Source: Brasenia schreberi | Taxonomy: Eukaryota > Streptophyta > Magnoliopsida > Nymphaeales > Cabombaceae | Assembly: GCA_036023115.1 (NCBI GenBank) | Contig: JAYKKT010000089.1 | Coordinates: forward strand, 18,905,001-18,969,000 | DNA: 64,000 nucleotides | Direction of reading: 5' to 3' | Shown: one piece after another, positions 34,496 to 47,478 of the stretch | Position numbering within the stretch: position 1 is the stretch's first letter | How the letters are laid out: every line of letters begins with the position of its first letter | Notes under the pieces: generated by a model | Database searches by the model: none | The model's input: only the letters and a program-made list of their open reading frames with translations | Told to the model about the DNA's origin: nothing | Position numbers and translations under genes: made by a program

Positions 34496-37421
34496 TAATC
34501 AATGCCATATGACTGATTGTATCCCTTAGCAACCAATCTTGCTTTATATCTCTCCACTGTTCCATCTGCCTTATATTTAATAGTAAAAACCCACTTGCAT
34601 CCTACAGTATTCCTATCAGAAGGCAACTGTATGATGATCCAGGTATTGTTTCTTTCCAGTGCATTCAATTCTTCTTCAATCGTAACTTTCCATAAGGGGC
34701 ACTTGATTGCTTCTTCAAACTTTGAAGGAATCTTATGTTTTTCAGCATTCATAATGAAGTTCTGATAACTCTGAGAAGTATTGGCATATGAAATATAATT
34801 AGAGATTGGATATCGTGCACATGTACGTTTACCTTTGCGAGCTGCAATAGGAATCTCAAGGTCACTATCCATTTTCACTTGAGGATCTGATTCAGGGGAA
34901 ATCTCTTTAGCACATGGTTCTTCGTGAGAGTAAACAATATTCCGCTGTCCTTTCTTGTATGTCAGAATCTCTTTTGATGGTTGTGTGATCTCACTCTGAG
35001 GATCAACTATCTCATGATACTCCCCCTCACTAGGAACTAGTGGAAGGACACAGGTAGGAGGGTGAGGAGAGTCCATGGTAGTAGAATAATAAGGAGTATG
35101 TTCAAAGAAAGTGACATCCATGAAAACATAGAGTTTTTTAAGTACAGGATCATAGCATTTGTATCCCTTGCTAGAGGTCGAATAGCCAAGAAAAATATAC
35201 TTATTGGACTTTGCATCTAGTTTATCATGGTAGGAAAGAGGAAGATGGAAGAAACAGGTACACCCAAAGATACGAGGAACAATGTGAAATGGTTTGGATG
35301 TTTTAGTAAGATGATGAATAGGGCTCTCCCCCTGAATGGTATTACTGGGCATTTGATTGATAAGATAAACAACAGTAAGGACAACATCGCCCCAATAGGA
35401 TTTGGGAACATGACTTTGAAGAAGTGTGCGAGCAACTTCCAGAATATGATGATTCTTTCATTCAGCAAGGCCATTCTGCTAAGGGGTATAAGGACAGGTA
35501 GTCTGATGAGCAATTCCCTGTTTATGTAAATAAGTGGCCAACTGAGTCCCAATGTACTCTCCCCCATTATCTGATCGAAGAATCTTAACCGATGTATTGA
35601 ATTGAGTGGAGATAAATTTATGCACAATGGGAAAAATAGAGGCAACTTCAGACTTTGTTTTCATTAAATAAACAATGGTAAGACGAGTACAATCATCAAT
35701 GAATGAGACAAAATACTTATGACCAAACAAAGATGTGAGTGGATTGGGACCCCATACATCAGAATGAATAAGTTCAAAAGGTGTAGATCATCGAGAATCA
35801 CTTAAAGGATAAGATATCCTTTGGTGTTTCCCAAGTTGACAGACTTCACATTCAAACTGAGATTTATTGGACGAAACTCTAAGTTGAGGAATAACATAAG
35901 GAATTTTGGATACTGGGAGATGACCAAGACGATAATGCCAAAGACGAAGATCTGTAGTGGTAGGTGATGGTGCGGAAACTCGTTAAGAGGTGGAAGGCTG
36001 AGAATAGTCTTCAAGAATATATAAGTCATTCTATAGTTTACCATGTTCAAAGGTTTTCCCCGTCTTCAGATCCTGACATACACAACCAGTAGGATGAAAA
36101 GTTACACAACAATCCAAGGCACGTGTGAGAGAGCTGACAGAAAGAAGATTGATCAGAAAACTTGGAACATGATATACTGAGGGTAAAGCAGAAATACAGG
36201 TAGATACACTGCCCTGTCCAATCATATAAGTAAAAGAGCTATCTGCCAATTTAATGGGTTGCTGAGCGTGAAGAGTCTTGTAGTCTGAAAAATATGCGAA
36301 ATCCCTACCATATGATCTGTAGGCCCGGAATCAATAATCCATGTTTTAGAATGAGAGGTAGAGGAGTAGTTACCCTGTACTATATGTGTAGCTTGAGCCA
36401 CTGTAGCTTTGGTGGATGAAGTAGAGGATTGTTCAGAGAATTTTTGTTCTAGACCTTCTAGTCTTTTTATAAGTTCTTGAATGCCATCAGTAGTGGGAGT
36501 TGAACTCTCTGCAGAATTGACTGAGGTATTGCGACTGCAATAGTAATCTGATTTGCCATGTAATTCTCAACAATGATCTCTGGTATGACGCAATTTGCCA
36601 CAATGGGAGCAAACAAGTTTTTCTCGGTCGTCAGAAGGAAAGTGACCACGGCCATGGCCACGACTCGGGTGTCCCCCTCTACCATAAGAATGAGAACTAT
36701 CGCCTCTAACGTGAAGGGCATGTTGATATGTACTAATAGCATGATTCTTCTCAAGATTCCGGCAATCTTCTTCTCGAATTAATAAGGAGTAAATAGTGCC
36801 CAAAGGAGGAAGCTCTTCTTTGCCCAAGATATTCACTTTTACGGATTCAAATTCTGGATTGACACCCCACAATAAATCAAACACTTTCTTCTTTTCAAGC
36901 TCAACGGTGCACTCACGATAGCAAGCAGAACACTTGATAGTCGTATAGTAGAGTAATTCATCTCAAAGACCTCGTAGATCGGCATAATAGTCACTGATAG
37001 ACCGATTGGCTTGGATGCACTTTCGGATTCTCTCCTAAATCTCATATTCTTTTGCAACATTCTTTTTTCTGGAATAAGCTTCTGCTACGACACACCAAAT
37101 CTCATGAGCGGATTCTAAAAACATAAAAGTTTTAGCAACTGATGGAAGCATTGACTGTAGCAACCACAAGGAGATTAATGCATCTTCGTATTTCCAGGAT
37201 GAATAAAGACTGTCATGAGGTTCGGGAATGGAAGAGTGACCCATTAAATGTGCCCATCTCCCCCTTGCTACAATGGCAAGTTCCACAGAGCGAGCCCATT
37301 CCATATAATTGCGACTATCGAATTTAGTCGTGGTAATCTGAAGATTTTCTGATTTTTCAAACAACCCAGATTGGTCGCCCGTAGGAAAGGGACTGTCAAT
37401 GGCTTTACCTTTGCCAGCCAT
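34496..37421 (-). pseudogene. Copia gag-pol, disrupted and truncated
   Basis: Start MAGKGKAIDSP at 37421. Gag with FDSRNYMEWARSVELAIVARG (split by frame changes near 37040), a CX2CX4HX4C knuckle CSHCGKLRHTRDHC (about 36610-36565), protease with WIIDSGPTDHM (about 36335-36305), GAG-pre-integrase region (about 36240-35810), integrase core with FIDDCTR, RSDNGGEY and PYTP-stop-QNGLAE (about 35730-35450), and RT start WKVTIEEELNALERNNTW to GYNQSYGIDY (to 34496). The catalytic YVDD half of RT and RNase H are missing. Multiple stops and frame shifts. Confidence 0.88.
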
Positions 37422-37510
37422 GGAAGATAAAAGTGAAACATAAAAAAACTGAAGCAAGGCAGAGTATGGGAATGCGGAACTTGATAGAGACAGGCAAGGA
37501 ATAAGCTGTC
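34496..37510 (-). mobile_element. Ty1-copia retrotransposon body, truncated at both ends
   Basis: Minus-strand gag, protease, integrase and the first part of RT, without LTRs. Cut on the RT side by LTR E and on the gag side, about 90 bp upstream of the gag ATG, by the element F LTR. It is the only copia material in the window and differs in base composition from the GC-rich LTRs around it. Confidence 0.9.
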
Positions 37511-38936
37511 TGTAGACACCGAAAAATTCTCACTTCTGGTTCTTAGGCCTGAAGTGAACCTTTTCGCAATCTACTTCGCTTTTTGGGCGTGCCAGCTAGT
37601 TTACTTTAACTAGCAAAGTATGTTTTGAAATAATCTAACTTTTTAAAGGCAATTGTAGGCAAGCGGGATCTTTTCGTCGCAGACCTTCTTGCATCGATGT
37701 GCAAGGGTCAGTTTGTACGCTTAGAGACTTCGTTTTGAAACAAGTTTAACTCAAAATATATTTTGAATGAAGAAGTGTTTTAAAACCTTTTGAAAATCAT
37801 GCACTTGGGCGATTTTGATTTTACAAGGGTTGGACGACCCCTAAGTCTTTTAATTTTATGTGCTTAGGGGTGAGATGTGTGCATCAAGTGCCTAAGTCTT
37901 GGCGAGTTTGTACGGGTGGTTCGAGGTTGCTTTGATGCAAGTATGAGCCCTATCTCGTGGTATGGCAAATATGCAATGCAAACTCACACAACGGAACCTT
38001 AAAACCCGAATTGAAAGACAATGCTTAAGGGAAATTGCGTAATGTAAATTGCAAAAGGGAAATTGCAAAAGGGAAATAGGGCTATATCTTAAGAGCAGAA
38101 AGGCTCAATTGATTAAGTGTATGCCGTGTATATATGGAAAGACTACTCACACAGCTGAACCTTAAAACCCAAATCTTAAAGACATAGCGGAAGGGAAATA
38201 CTTATAATATATATGGGCCCGAAGGTCGCCAACGTGTGCGTGGGTGTTGTGTGTATATGTAAAGACAACTCACATGACTTGTAATGTAAAACCCAAATAG
38301 AATTGCGATATGGCCCTTATTAGGGTCTTGGGAGTAAGAGCGAAAGCTCAATGTGTGTGAGTGTGGAATTGAAAGACCACGCACACAACTTGAATTAAAA
38401 CCCCAAATTAAATTGCAATATGGCCCTTACTAGGGTCTTGGGAGTAAGAGCTAAAGCTCAATGTGTGTGAGTGTGGAATTGAAAGACAACGCACACAACT
38501 TGAATATAAACCTATGCAGCTGAATATATATAAATAGAACTATATCTTAGGGGCTGTCAAGGTCCGTGTGTGTGCAAAAGTGTGCAACTAAGAGCGGGAA
38601 GGCTCAAGTGCACGTGTGTGTTGGTGTGCCAAACCAAGTTATTACAATTGGGGGGAGACAAAGCTCCTTTACTACAACCCCGTATCAAAATTTAATACAA
38701 CACCGAATGTAAGGACTTACAACTCACCTAGCCCGCTATGTGGGGTGTGTCTAGGATGCGTATGCCTTGCATGTGGAGCTCAGATCACATGGAAGTGGAG
38801 CCGGATAGCTTGGAGGCTTGAGAACCTTTGAGGACTAGGGAGAGGTGTTTGAGTGGGCTCGTATGGGCTTTGTATGGGCCTGGTACGGGCCTGGTATGGG
38901 CCCGATATGGGCCTGGTATGGGCCTCGTTTTAGGCT

Positions 38937-39842
38937 AACTCGAGCCAAGATGGCTCGAGTTGGGTTCTAGGGCAGCTTGGGGCAACTCGGGTTGTCTTGG
39001 TGCAGCCCGGGCTTTGGCCTTGCAGGGGCTGTCTTAGGATGACTCGAGCCAAGGTGGCTCGAGTTGGGTTTTAGGGGAAACCCTAACTAGGTTAGGTTCA
39101 GTCGGTCAAGGCCAAGGCAGGCTGGCCAGGGCTGAGCTAGGGCTCGGCCTGGCTGGGTTTTGGTCGGATATTGGTTGAGGTAGGTCTAGGGGGAAGCCAG
39201 GTTAAGTCGGCCAGGTATAGTGTCTTGGGCGCGGGCTGGCTAAAGGGGAGTCACGGCCAGATGTGAGTGGCCTAAGGAAACGGCCTGCCTTGTGGCAGGT
39301 CGGGGCTTTAGTGGTGTGGATAATACACGGCCTACACCAGTAGGCCGTGGGCTTGGGGTTGAAGATGATACACGGCCTGCTATAGCAGGCCGTGGGGGTT
39401 TAGGAATAGGTGGCCTGCCAAGTGGCAAGTCGTGGGGCTTTGGCTGAATGACCTACCGAATGGCAGGTCTTGGTGGGATGAATGGTCTACCTTAAGGGCA
39501 AGCCTCGTATGGGCTTTACAAGGGGTAGCACACGACCTGATTTGGCCGTGTGTTTAGGTTTAGGTGGCCTGCCTCAAAGCAGGCCAGGTTTTGGCAAAGA
39601 ACCAAGGAAGCCTGGCCACCTTTGGCCGGGCTATTTTAGGTAGGTAGGTAGGGACAAACCCAGCCCATGGCTGGGTGGTTTTTAGGGTAGGTGGCCTGCC
39701 TTTAGGGCATGCCAAACCTTGGGTAAAAGGGGATGGGACATGGCTTGCTGGTGCAGACCGTGGGTTTTAGGGAAGGCTCGAGCCAAGGTGGCTCGAGCTA
39801 GGGGTGTTTTAAATGGGAAGTTCGGCCAAAGCTGGCCGAACT
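38937..39842 (-). repeat. Array of short inverted repeats in the F leader
   Basis: Perfect arms include AACTCGAGCC/GGCTCGAGTT (38937-38961), ACTCGAGCC/GGCTCGAGT (39042-39064), CACGGCCTAC/GTAGGCCGTG with loop ACCA (39326-39349), the palindrome CACGGCCTGCTA/TAGCAGGCCGTG without a loop (39371-39394), GCTCGAGCC/GGCTCGAGC (39776-39798) and AGTTCGGCCA/TGGCCGAACT (39819-39842). Confidence 0.85.
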
Positions 39843-40353
39843 TGGTTGGGTTCAAGGGAGAGTTCGGTGGATGGCTGAGGCGGTGAAGTGGGTGAGGTGC
39901 AGGTGGTGGTGGGCTAGGCGGTGCAGGTCAAGGAGGGAGGCCGGCTAGGTTGGGATCGGCCAGCTAGGGCAGGTCGGTTGGTGGCGAAGTGGGGTTCGAC
40001 CAACACTTGGCTGGGCTTGTTTATGGCAGTTTAGGGTGGTGGTAGGGTTAGTTAGGTGTAGGTGGGTTCATATGGGTTAGGTTTAGAAGGGTAGAGAGAA
40101 GGGCTAGGTTTAGTTGAGGCTTACCTTAGGTGCAGCCCACTAGGTCCAGCCACCTCCAATCGGTTCAGCCCACTTCCACGCCCGTGGTTCACCTCTTGGT
40201 GCAGCTAGGCTCAAGTTGGTGCAGCCCCTTGATCTAGCCTTGGCCAACATGGCTCAAGCCCACTTCACTCATGAGCCCACATGGCTAGGTTTATCACTCT
40301 CACTCTCTCCTCCCAAGCATTTGTATGAACCCTTTACATGGACCCCCTCACCT

Positions 40354-40362
40354 CTATTTATA
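40354..40362 (-). promoter_or_regulatory. TATA box of element F LTR
   Basis: The minus strand reads TATAAATAG, matching elements B and D. Confidence 0.7.
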
Positions 40363-40967
40363 GACATTTGAGGTGGGTCTTGGATTTGGGATTTGGATCC
40401 AGACCCAAATCCAAACACTATTTGGATCTGGATCATGGATCTCGGATATTTTGAGTTCCGTATCTGATCCAAACCCAACATTTTTATGGATACGGATTTG
40501 GATATTTTGGTCCAGATCCGATCCAATCCAAACACTATTTGGATCGACCCAAACACTATTCATTACATGGATTTGGATCTGGATATTTATGGTCCAGATC
40601 CAAATCAAATTTTCTTTGGAAAGTCCTTCTTGGCTTCTCGAAACGAATGATCTGTGCGGGCACTGGCTTCATCAGTGCTCCGTCTGGTGCTGGGTTTTTC
40701 CCAACTTCGTCGTCCGGACTCCGTCTCGCCGTTCTGGACTCTGTTTTTCTTGATTTTGAGCTTTTCTTCAAACGGGCTCTGCTTTCTCTGGTTTTTTATC
40801 AGGGAGTAGCTTTTTGAGACTCTAGGCTTGAATCCTCTTCTGACCTAGGGTCTTCTTTTGGCTTTTGTACCTGCTTTCACAATTTAAAACAGGTTGTCGT
40901 TTTGGCTTAAACGAGCTTTTTGTGTTTTTGAGAGTTTTTGCATTTTGGGAAATTCGGGGTGTTTACA

Positions 40968-43900
40968 GATGCCCCTCTTTGGCATTATCCAAATGTATTT
41001 GGATAATGGCAAAGAAGAAACACCCCATTTCGATTTTCCTCTCAAATTTTCTCGAGAATACACCATTTATTTCGCAAAAACCTTGTTTTCTTTTACCACA
41101 GGTGGAGATTTTTAGCAAATGGGACTTTTCCTAGATATTTCCCTATATGTATGATCATGCATGAACCACTCTTTGAATGCATGCATGAGAAAATTTTTAT
41201 TTTTGGGTTTTGAGCCCGAAGAGAGCCTTTTGAGGTTGGCTGCTCCGAGCAGGTTTTAACCCATGTCTTCTTGACATTTTCTGGGTTTTTGAGCTTTAGA
41301 GAGAGAGCCTTTTGAGGCTATCTGCTCTAAGCAGGTTGTACCCTTGCCTTTTTGACATTCGTGGGTTTTTTCAAAATTTCTTTTTGAAAAGGAACTCCTT
41401 TTAACTTGTATCGAAAAGGACTTCCATTTTTCATACTTTCCTTCATTCGGGTTTCAATACCTGCTACTCAGTAGAGGTTTTTGGGTAGGAAAACTTGGAA
41501 AACATTTCGAAGTTCCAATTCCTACAAAACAGAGTCGAGTTCTCAAACAAAATGAAATCCAAATAAGCCGATTTTATTCGTACTTTAGGATTTTCACAAA
41601 TTTGAATCTTTTTCTTTGGGGATAAGCCATAGGGATATGGGAAAGAGATACCACGGTTCCTTCTGAAGCGTCCCGTGGTTTTAGGCAAAGAATCGGAAAA
41701 TCGCTCTTTGGAGCTTTGGCTTTTTGTTTCTTTTTTCACAGAGGGTCTCCCTTTGGGAGTATTTTTTCATTAATCCCTCTTTTCTTTAAAGGAGAGCAGC
41801 TCTTTGGAGGAGTTTTTGTATTCCCTGTTTATGAAGGGAAGACCTCTTTGGGAGGAGTTTTTTTTTATATCCCCTTTTTCTTTTAAATGAGAAGACCTCT
41901 TTCGGAGGAGTTTTTGTATTCCCTGTTTATGAAGGGAAGACCACTTTTGGAGGAATTTTTGTATTCTCGTTTTTTCCTTTTTCTTTTGAACACAACCAAT
42001 TTTCGTTTTCAGAGAGAAAGTAGAATGGGGGAAGGCTTATCCCTTTGGTTACTCGATTCAAACGAGATCGTCCTATTTCTTAATAGCATCTGCTATTCAA
42101 AAATATTTTGATATTTTGAACAAGGCTTAATCTTGTAAGCCAGGGTTCTTTGAAATATCGCCAATTCATTTTTGGAAGACTCTACTTTTCGAAAAGCATA
42201 AATTCCTCCATTCAGGGTTATACAATCTACTTCGATCCTTCTTTCAAGAAGTTTCAAAGGAGTTTGATTTGTGCAAATCTTTTTGAAAAAGAGTTTTAAC
42301 ATAAACCCTTTTGAATATTCGGGCATTTTTCGGGGTTTTGCTAATTTCGACCCACAATATCAACAAGTTTTTCTACTTTTGTTGCCCTTTTGAAAACATG
42401 GGGACATTCCTACTCGAGTTTGCCACCTTTTTGGGCTTTCTTCGGGGTAATATGATGTATGCTATGCACTCCATGTGATTTAAAATGGAAATACATGTTT
42501 TTATGCAATGATGAACATATGAAATGTATCTCACAAATCCTGAAGGAGATGCATTCGTTTATCCAATGAAAGTGTCTAGGGGCTGTATTTAAAAATGCCC
42601 CTAGCTTGATGGGAATTTCGCACGGCCATATGGTGAAGGGTCATGGCTTTTCAAAAGGATTTTGGATGGACAATGGTATGTTCATGTCCATGCACTTCCA
42701 TGGTTTTTCTAACATGACCATGATACTTTTTGCTCAAGGATGGGAAACATAACCAACCCTAAGTGATCGTCATGGCCATCATGTTTGATTTCGACATGGT
42801 CTCCAGATTTTCATCGTGAAACTCATGTGCTTTATCCTAACACAATCAAGGTTTTCATATAAACCCAAAGTTTGAGAATCTTTCTTTTCAAAAGCCATAT
42901 GTAGGGTTAAAATTTTTGAAATTTTGATCCCTTTTGAGAAAGCAATTTTGGGAAATCCTCCCTTTCTATATGAAGATGGTTTCTATACCAGCCCTTTTGA
43001 TCGAAATATGTTTTCCATACTTGGTTTTGGTCAAGCATGGTTTTTGGAATTCATTTTGAAGATTCATGCCTTCATGGGGCATTTGATCAAGTATGGGGAA
43101 TGTGTCTTAAAGAGGCACTTCAGCCACACGATGTAGGGCTTGTCCTTTAATGGAGTCTTGAGTTTGAACTCATACTCCATTTGAACAGGGCGGCCATCTA
43201 TCTTGCCTATCTGTTTAAGATAGGTTTTTCAAATAAGTGCTTTAGTGAACATCATTCCCTTTTCAGGATAGGGGAGATGATGTCTCAAAATTTGGAGGCC
43301 TACAGCAAGGCCAAGCACGATTCTTCTCTTGGCTTAGTGGTTCCTTCTCATGCCAAGAGAGTTTTCGAAAATGTATGGTGCACTTAATATGAACAACATC
43401 TTCATTTGATCAAGTCAAGCAGACAATGCATGAATTGCATTGCTTGAGAGGTTTTTGTCAAAAGAATTTTTGAAAGGCTTTTGTGAAATGCTAACCCTTT
43501 TTCAAGATTTCTCATTTCCTTTTGAAATTTGCCTTGAAGGTGTTGGATTTGATTCGTATGGAGACCTGCCTATGAAGGCTCGATACTTAGGGGGTCGACT
43601 CTTATTGCCCCTTTGGTTTTTCAAAACCCTGAATTCAAGTTCTAAGATGATGTCTAGACTCGATGCATATGAATGATTTCAAAGTGTAATGCATGATGCT
43701 TATGCACACACTATGGTTTAAACTTATTTCTAAAAATCCCCAATTTTCCATAAGTCAAGGATTTTGTGAAGTTCAAGAAGCCTGGAGGTATTTATTCCTC
43801 CTTGCTTTGGTGATTCTCGAGCTTTTCAGTTTTGAAAAAGCTCTAGGCAAAAAAGGTGTGGATAGGACCAGCTCTTGGATACTTGGGTTCTTGGCAATAT

Positions 43901-44172
43901 ATACAATTTTTCGAAAAAGCTTTTTACAATTTTTGAAAATGCACTTTGTACATGGCCAAATGCTTTTGAAACAAAATTTCTTTTTGGAATTTTCGTTTTT
44001 CCAAATGTTTTTGAGATTTTGAGGGTTTTCAATTTTTTTGGTTTTTGGTAATATCCAATTTTTTTGGGTTTTTTTCAAAAGTAGGGATCTTCCATTGAAC
44101 CTACAAAGAAAACATTCATGAATTAGACTCTAATCAGATATGTCTAAGACATGGGTTTCGGTTTTAGAGGTT
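40968..44172 (-). other. Polypurine tract, hairpin and 3' non-coding interior of element F
   Basis: Polypurine tract 40968-40982, CATTATCCAAA/TTTGGATAATG hairpin 40983-41008, then non-coding DNA matching B 17560-19610. A roughly 78-bp tandem duplication with GAGAGCCTTTTGAGG lies at about 41213-41370, and four roughly 50-bp units with AAGACCTCTTTGGGAGGAG lie at about 41790-41965. It is longer than the B equivalent. Confidence 0.7.
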
Positions 44173-44681
44173 CTACAGGGCACCCTTGACCCAGATGGTC
44201 TTAGGTGGCGGCTCTGGGGGTATGGGTGGGCTGTAGCCTAGTCCATATCGTTCCTTATTGGCTCTAGGTAGGATAGGTTCTAGCCTACCTTGGTTTGAGG
44301 TCCCTAGGCCCACGTAGGGTTTATATCCCATATTCAGAATCATGTTCCAAGACTTTTTACTTTCCGAAAAGTTTTGGTATAAATCATGGTTTTGGAACAT
44401 GGAATCGTCCATGTCGGGGATATATACCCTTTTGGATATCGGGAGTTTGGATTCAGGGGTGATGGAAGACTTGGGCTTCTATACAAACCTGGTTTGGGAG
44501 ACACGTCTCTTAAAGAAAACCATGCTTGGTTCTTTAAGAGGCTTTGGATATTTCAGGATGATGGAAGACTTGGGCTTCCATGCATCCCAGGTTTGGGAGA
44601 TGCGTCTTTCGAGGGAAACCAAACTTGGTCCTTCGAGAGACTTTGGATTTTTCAGGATGGTGGAGAAATCGGGTTTCCATA
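44173..44681 (-). pseudogene. C-terminal part of the G-patch ORF, element F
   Basis: 79 clean residues from MDDSMFQNHDLYQNF through the G-patch (WNMILNMGYKPYVGLGTSNQG) to WVKGAL, preceded in the same frame by repeat units KSSIILKYPK...PS.VFFKRRVSQTRFV with a TAG (44479-44481, TGG in B). The upstream part is cut at 44681 by LTR S2. Confidence 0.75.
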
Positions 44682-47478
44682 TGTAGACACGAAAAATCCT
44701 CACTTCTGGTTCTTAGGCCTGAAGTAAACCTTTTCGTGTGTCTAAGTCGTATTTTAGCAAAAGGGCGTACCAGCTAGCTTGCTTAAGCTAGCGAAGAAAG
44801 TTTTTGAAATCTAACTTCTATCGGGGCGACTGTGAGCAAGTGAGCTCTTTTCGTCGCAGACCTTCTTGCACCGATGCGCAATGGTCAGTCTGTACGCTTG
44901 GCAAAGTCTTTTAAAATGTAAACCTCTTTGAAAAATAACCTAAGTGTTTTGGGGCTTTGTATGTGCGATTTCAAATTTTATTACACGTGGGATTTGCACG
45001 TGCCTATGTCTTTCTTTTTATCTTTTTACGGCCAACTAGGTGTGTGCGCAAGTGACCTAAGTTGGGTGATTTTTGAGCGGGAGTGTGGGGCTTGCTTTGA
45101 TGCAATATGCGTCCTAACTCGTGGTATGGCGTATATGCAATGCAAACTCATGCAACTCCAAAGGGAAAACCCGAATTGAAAGACAATGCGGAAGGGAAAT
45201 GACTTAATGTAAATTGCAAAAGGGAAATTGAAAATGGGAAATATGGCTATATCTTAAGAGCGGAATGGCTCAATTGTGCAAGTGTGTGCCATGTATATAT
45301 GGAAAGACTACGCACACAGCTGAACCTTAAAACCCAAATCTTAAAGACATAGCCGAAGGGAAATACTTATAATATATATGGGCCCAAAGGTCGCCAACGT
45401 GTGCATGGGTGTTGTGTGTATATGTAAAGACAACTCACACGACTTGTAATGAAACCCAAATATAATTGCAATAGGCCTTGACTAAGGTCTTGGGAGTAAG
45501 AGCGAAAGCTCAATGTGTGTGAGTGTAGAATTGAAATGCTACGCACACAACTTGAATTAAACCCAAATATAATTGCAATAGGCCTTGACTAAGGTCTTGG
45601 GAGTAAGAGCGAAAGCTCAATGTGTGTGAGTGTAGAATTGAAATACTATGCACACGACATGAATTTAAACACCCCAAAACGAAATTGCAATAGGCCTTTA
45701 CTAAGGTCTTGGGAGTAAGAGCGAATGCTCAATGTGTGTGAATGTGGAAATTGAAAGACCACGCACACAACTTGAATTAAAACGCCCAAGGGAAATTGCA
45801 ATACGACCCTTACTAGGGTCTTGGGAATAAGAGCGAAAGCTCAATGTGTGTGAGTGTGAAAATTGAAAGACAACACACACAACTTAATAAAAACCCACGC
45901 AACTTAAATATACATAAGTATAGCTATATCTTAAGGGCTGATTAGGCCCGTGTGTGTATCAAAATCGTGTGCAGCTAAGAGCGGAATAGGCTCAAGTGCA
46001 CATGTGTGTGGGTGTGCCAAACCACATTATTACAAGCGGGGGGAGACAACGCTCCATTATTACAACCCCGTATCAAATTTAATTAAACATAAGCAAGTTC
46101 ATAACAAGGACCGAGTTAGGCACTTACGTATAGCTGGTCCGGGTGTGACTTGCTTGACTTTGGCCTAGTGAGTCTCCTCGGGCTGCAAGAGGGAGCTCCT
46201 TGGATGGCTGCGGCAGGTGGAGGTGCTGACCGGATGGGAGAAGTTGCAGGTATTGGCCGAGTGGAAGGGTTGGTGTCTTGGCTGAGGTTGAAGTGTTTTA
46301 GGGATGTAAGGGTGCTGAGGTAGATGCTAGGAGATGGGATGAGTCTTAGGGAGAGGTAGGGCTGCTAGCTAAGGGAAGAGGGGTAGGTGGTACAGGTGCT
46401 GGCCGAGTGGTGTTGGGGGTTTGGGTTGGTCGAATGGAATAGGTGTTGCCTCGGTAGATGGAAGGTGGTGAATGGAGGGGGACGAAGGATGGAGTTTGAG
46501 ATGGGGTACTAACCAAGGGGAAGGTCCTGGCCGAATGGTGGAAGGTGGCGGGTGTAAGGTCTTGGCCGGATGGAAGAAGGTGGTAGGTGGAGGTGGCGTG
46601 GAATGGTGTTGGCCTGGCTAGGATTAGGTCAGGTTTAGGGGGGAGTGGCTAGGTGAGGTGGGTTAGCTTAGGGCTAGGTTTAGGAGCATCCCCTTGGCCT
46701 TGATCCATGGACCTAGTTGCAGCCAGGTTCATGTTGGTGTAGCCCCAGGTTAGGTGTAGGTGTATACAAGCTTAAACCCACACTCTTAGGCTAAACCCAC
46801 ATGATTAACCCAACCTTGACTAAAGTCAAGCCCACCAACTTTCTCACTCATACTTTATCATCCCATTCTCTCTCTACCCAAGCTTTTCAAGTGAATTCTC
46901 TATGGGCCCCACCTCCATTTATGAGAAGGTGATGTGGGCCATGGATGTGGGTATTGGATTGGATCTTTGGATCCAAATCCAAATGCATGTTTGGGTCTGG
47001 ATCTAGATATATAGGATCCAGATCTGGCCCAAATATGATTTTCTGACTCCTTCATGGTATTTCGAAATGGACGGTTTGTTCGGGGCCTGACTACATCAGT
47101 ACTCCGTCTTGCGTTGGGTCATTGCCAACATTGTCGTCCGCTCTTCTTCTCACCTTTCGGAGATCATTTTGATAAATTTGTTGATAATAGGGGCTTGGAT
47201 GTCTGAGAATCTGGGGATGATTCTGATACGAGAGTTGATGTGCCGGTTTTGAAATATGATCCGGGTCCAGGCTCTCTTTCGCTTCTTCGGTCCTGCTTTC
47301 ATCAGGCCAAGCTACTTTTCGGGGTTTTAAAAGCTGTATGTATATATTTCAAAACATATATGGTTTTAACATATGTACAGGGGTTGTCTGGAAGGCTCCT
47401 GGGTTTCCAGACTCAAAATAGCCCTTTGGGGCTGCTTTTGTAAAACTAGGTATTTTGAGAAAATCATGGGATTTTGGG
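44682..47478 (-). repeat. LTR S2: complete LTR without target duplication
   Basis: 2797 bp from TGTAGACACG to GGGGTGTTTACA. Hairpin GCTAGCTT/AAGCTAGC (44773-44792), U5 stem-loop (about 44855-44900), six or more mini-hairpin repeats (45257-46000), and promoter-side ATCCAAA elements (46960-47030). The left flank (CCATA) is element F gag-like ORF; the right flank (TAACC) is element G RT. It is therefore a recombination product rather than a simple solo LTR. Confidence 0.82.

Larger units (their letters stand above)
37511..40967 (-). repeat. Element F 3' LTR
   Basis: 3457 bp, TGTAGACACCG to GGGGTGTTTACA. Contains hairpin GCTAGTTTA...TAACTAGC (37595-37614), U5 stem-loop (about 37675-37722), mini-hairpins (38090-38610), an inverted-repeat array (38937-39842), donor-like AAG|GTAAGCC (40124), TATA box (40354-40362) and ATCCAAA/TTTGGAT clusters (40380-40620). 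Confidence 0.88.
37511..44681 (-). mobile_element. Element F: B-type non-autonomous element, minus strand, 5' truncated
   Basis: 3' LTR 37511-40967, polypurine tract 40968-40982, hairpin 40983-41008, and interior up to 44681, where LTR S2 interrupts the G-patch ORF. The 5' LTR, PBS and ORF start are absent. It inserted into or replaced the start of the copia element on its left. Confidence 0.85.
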
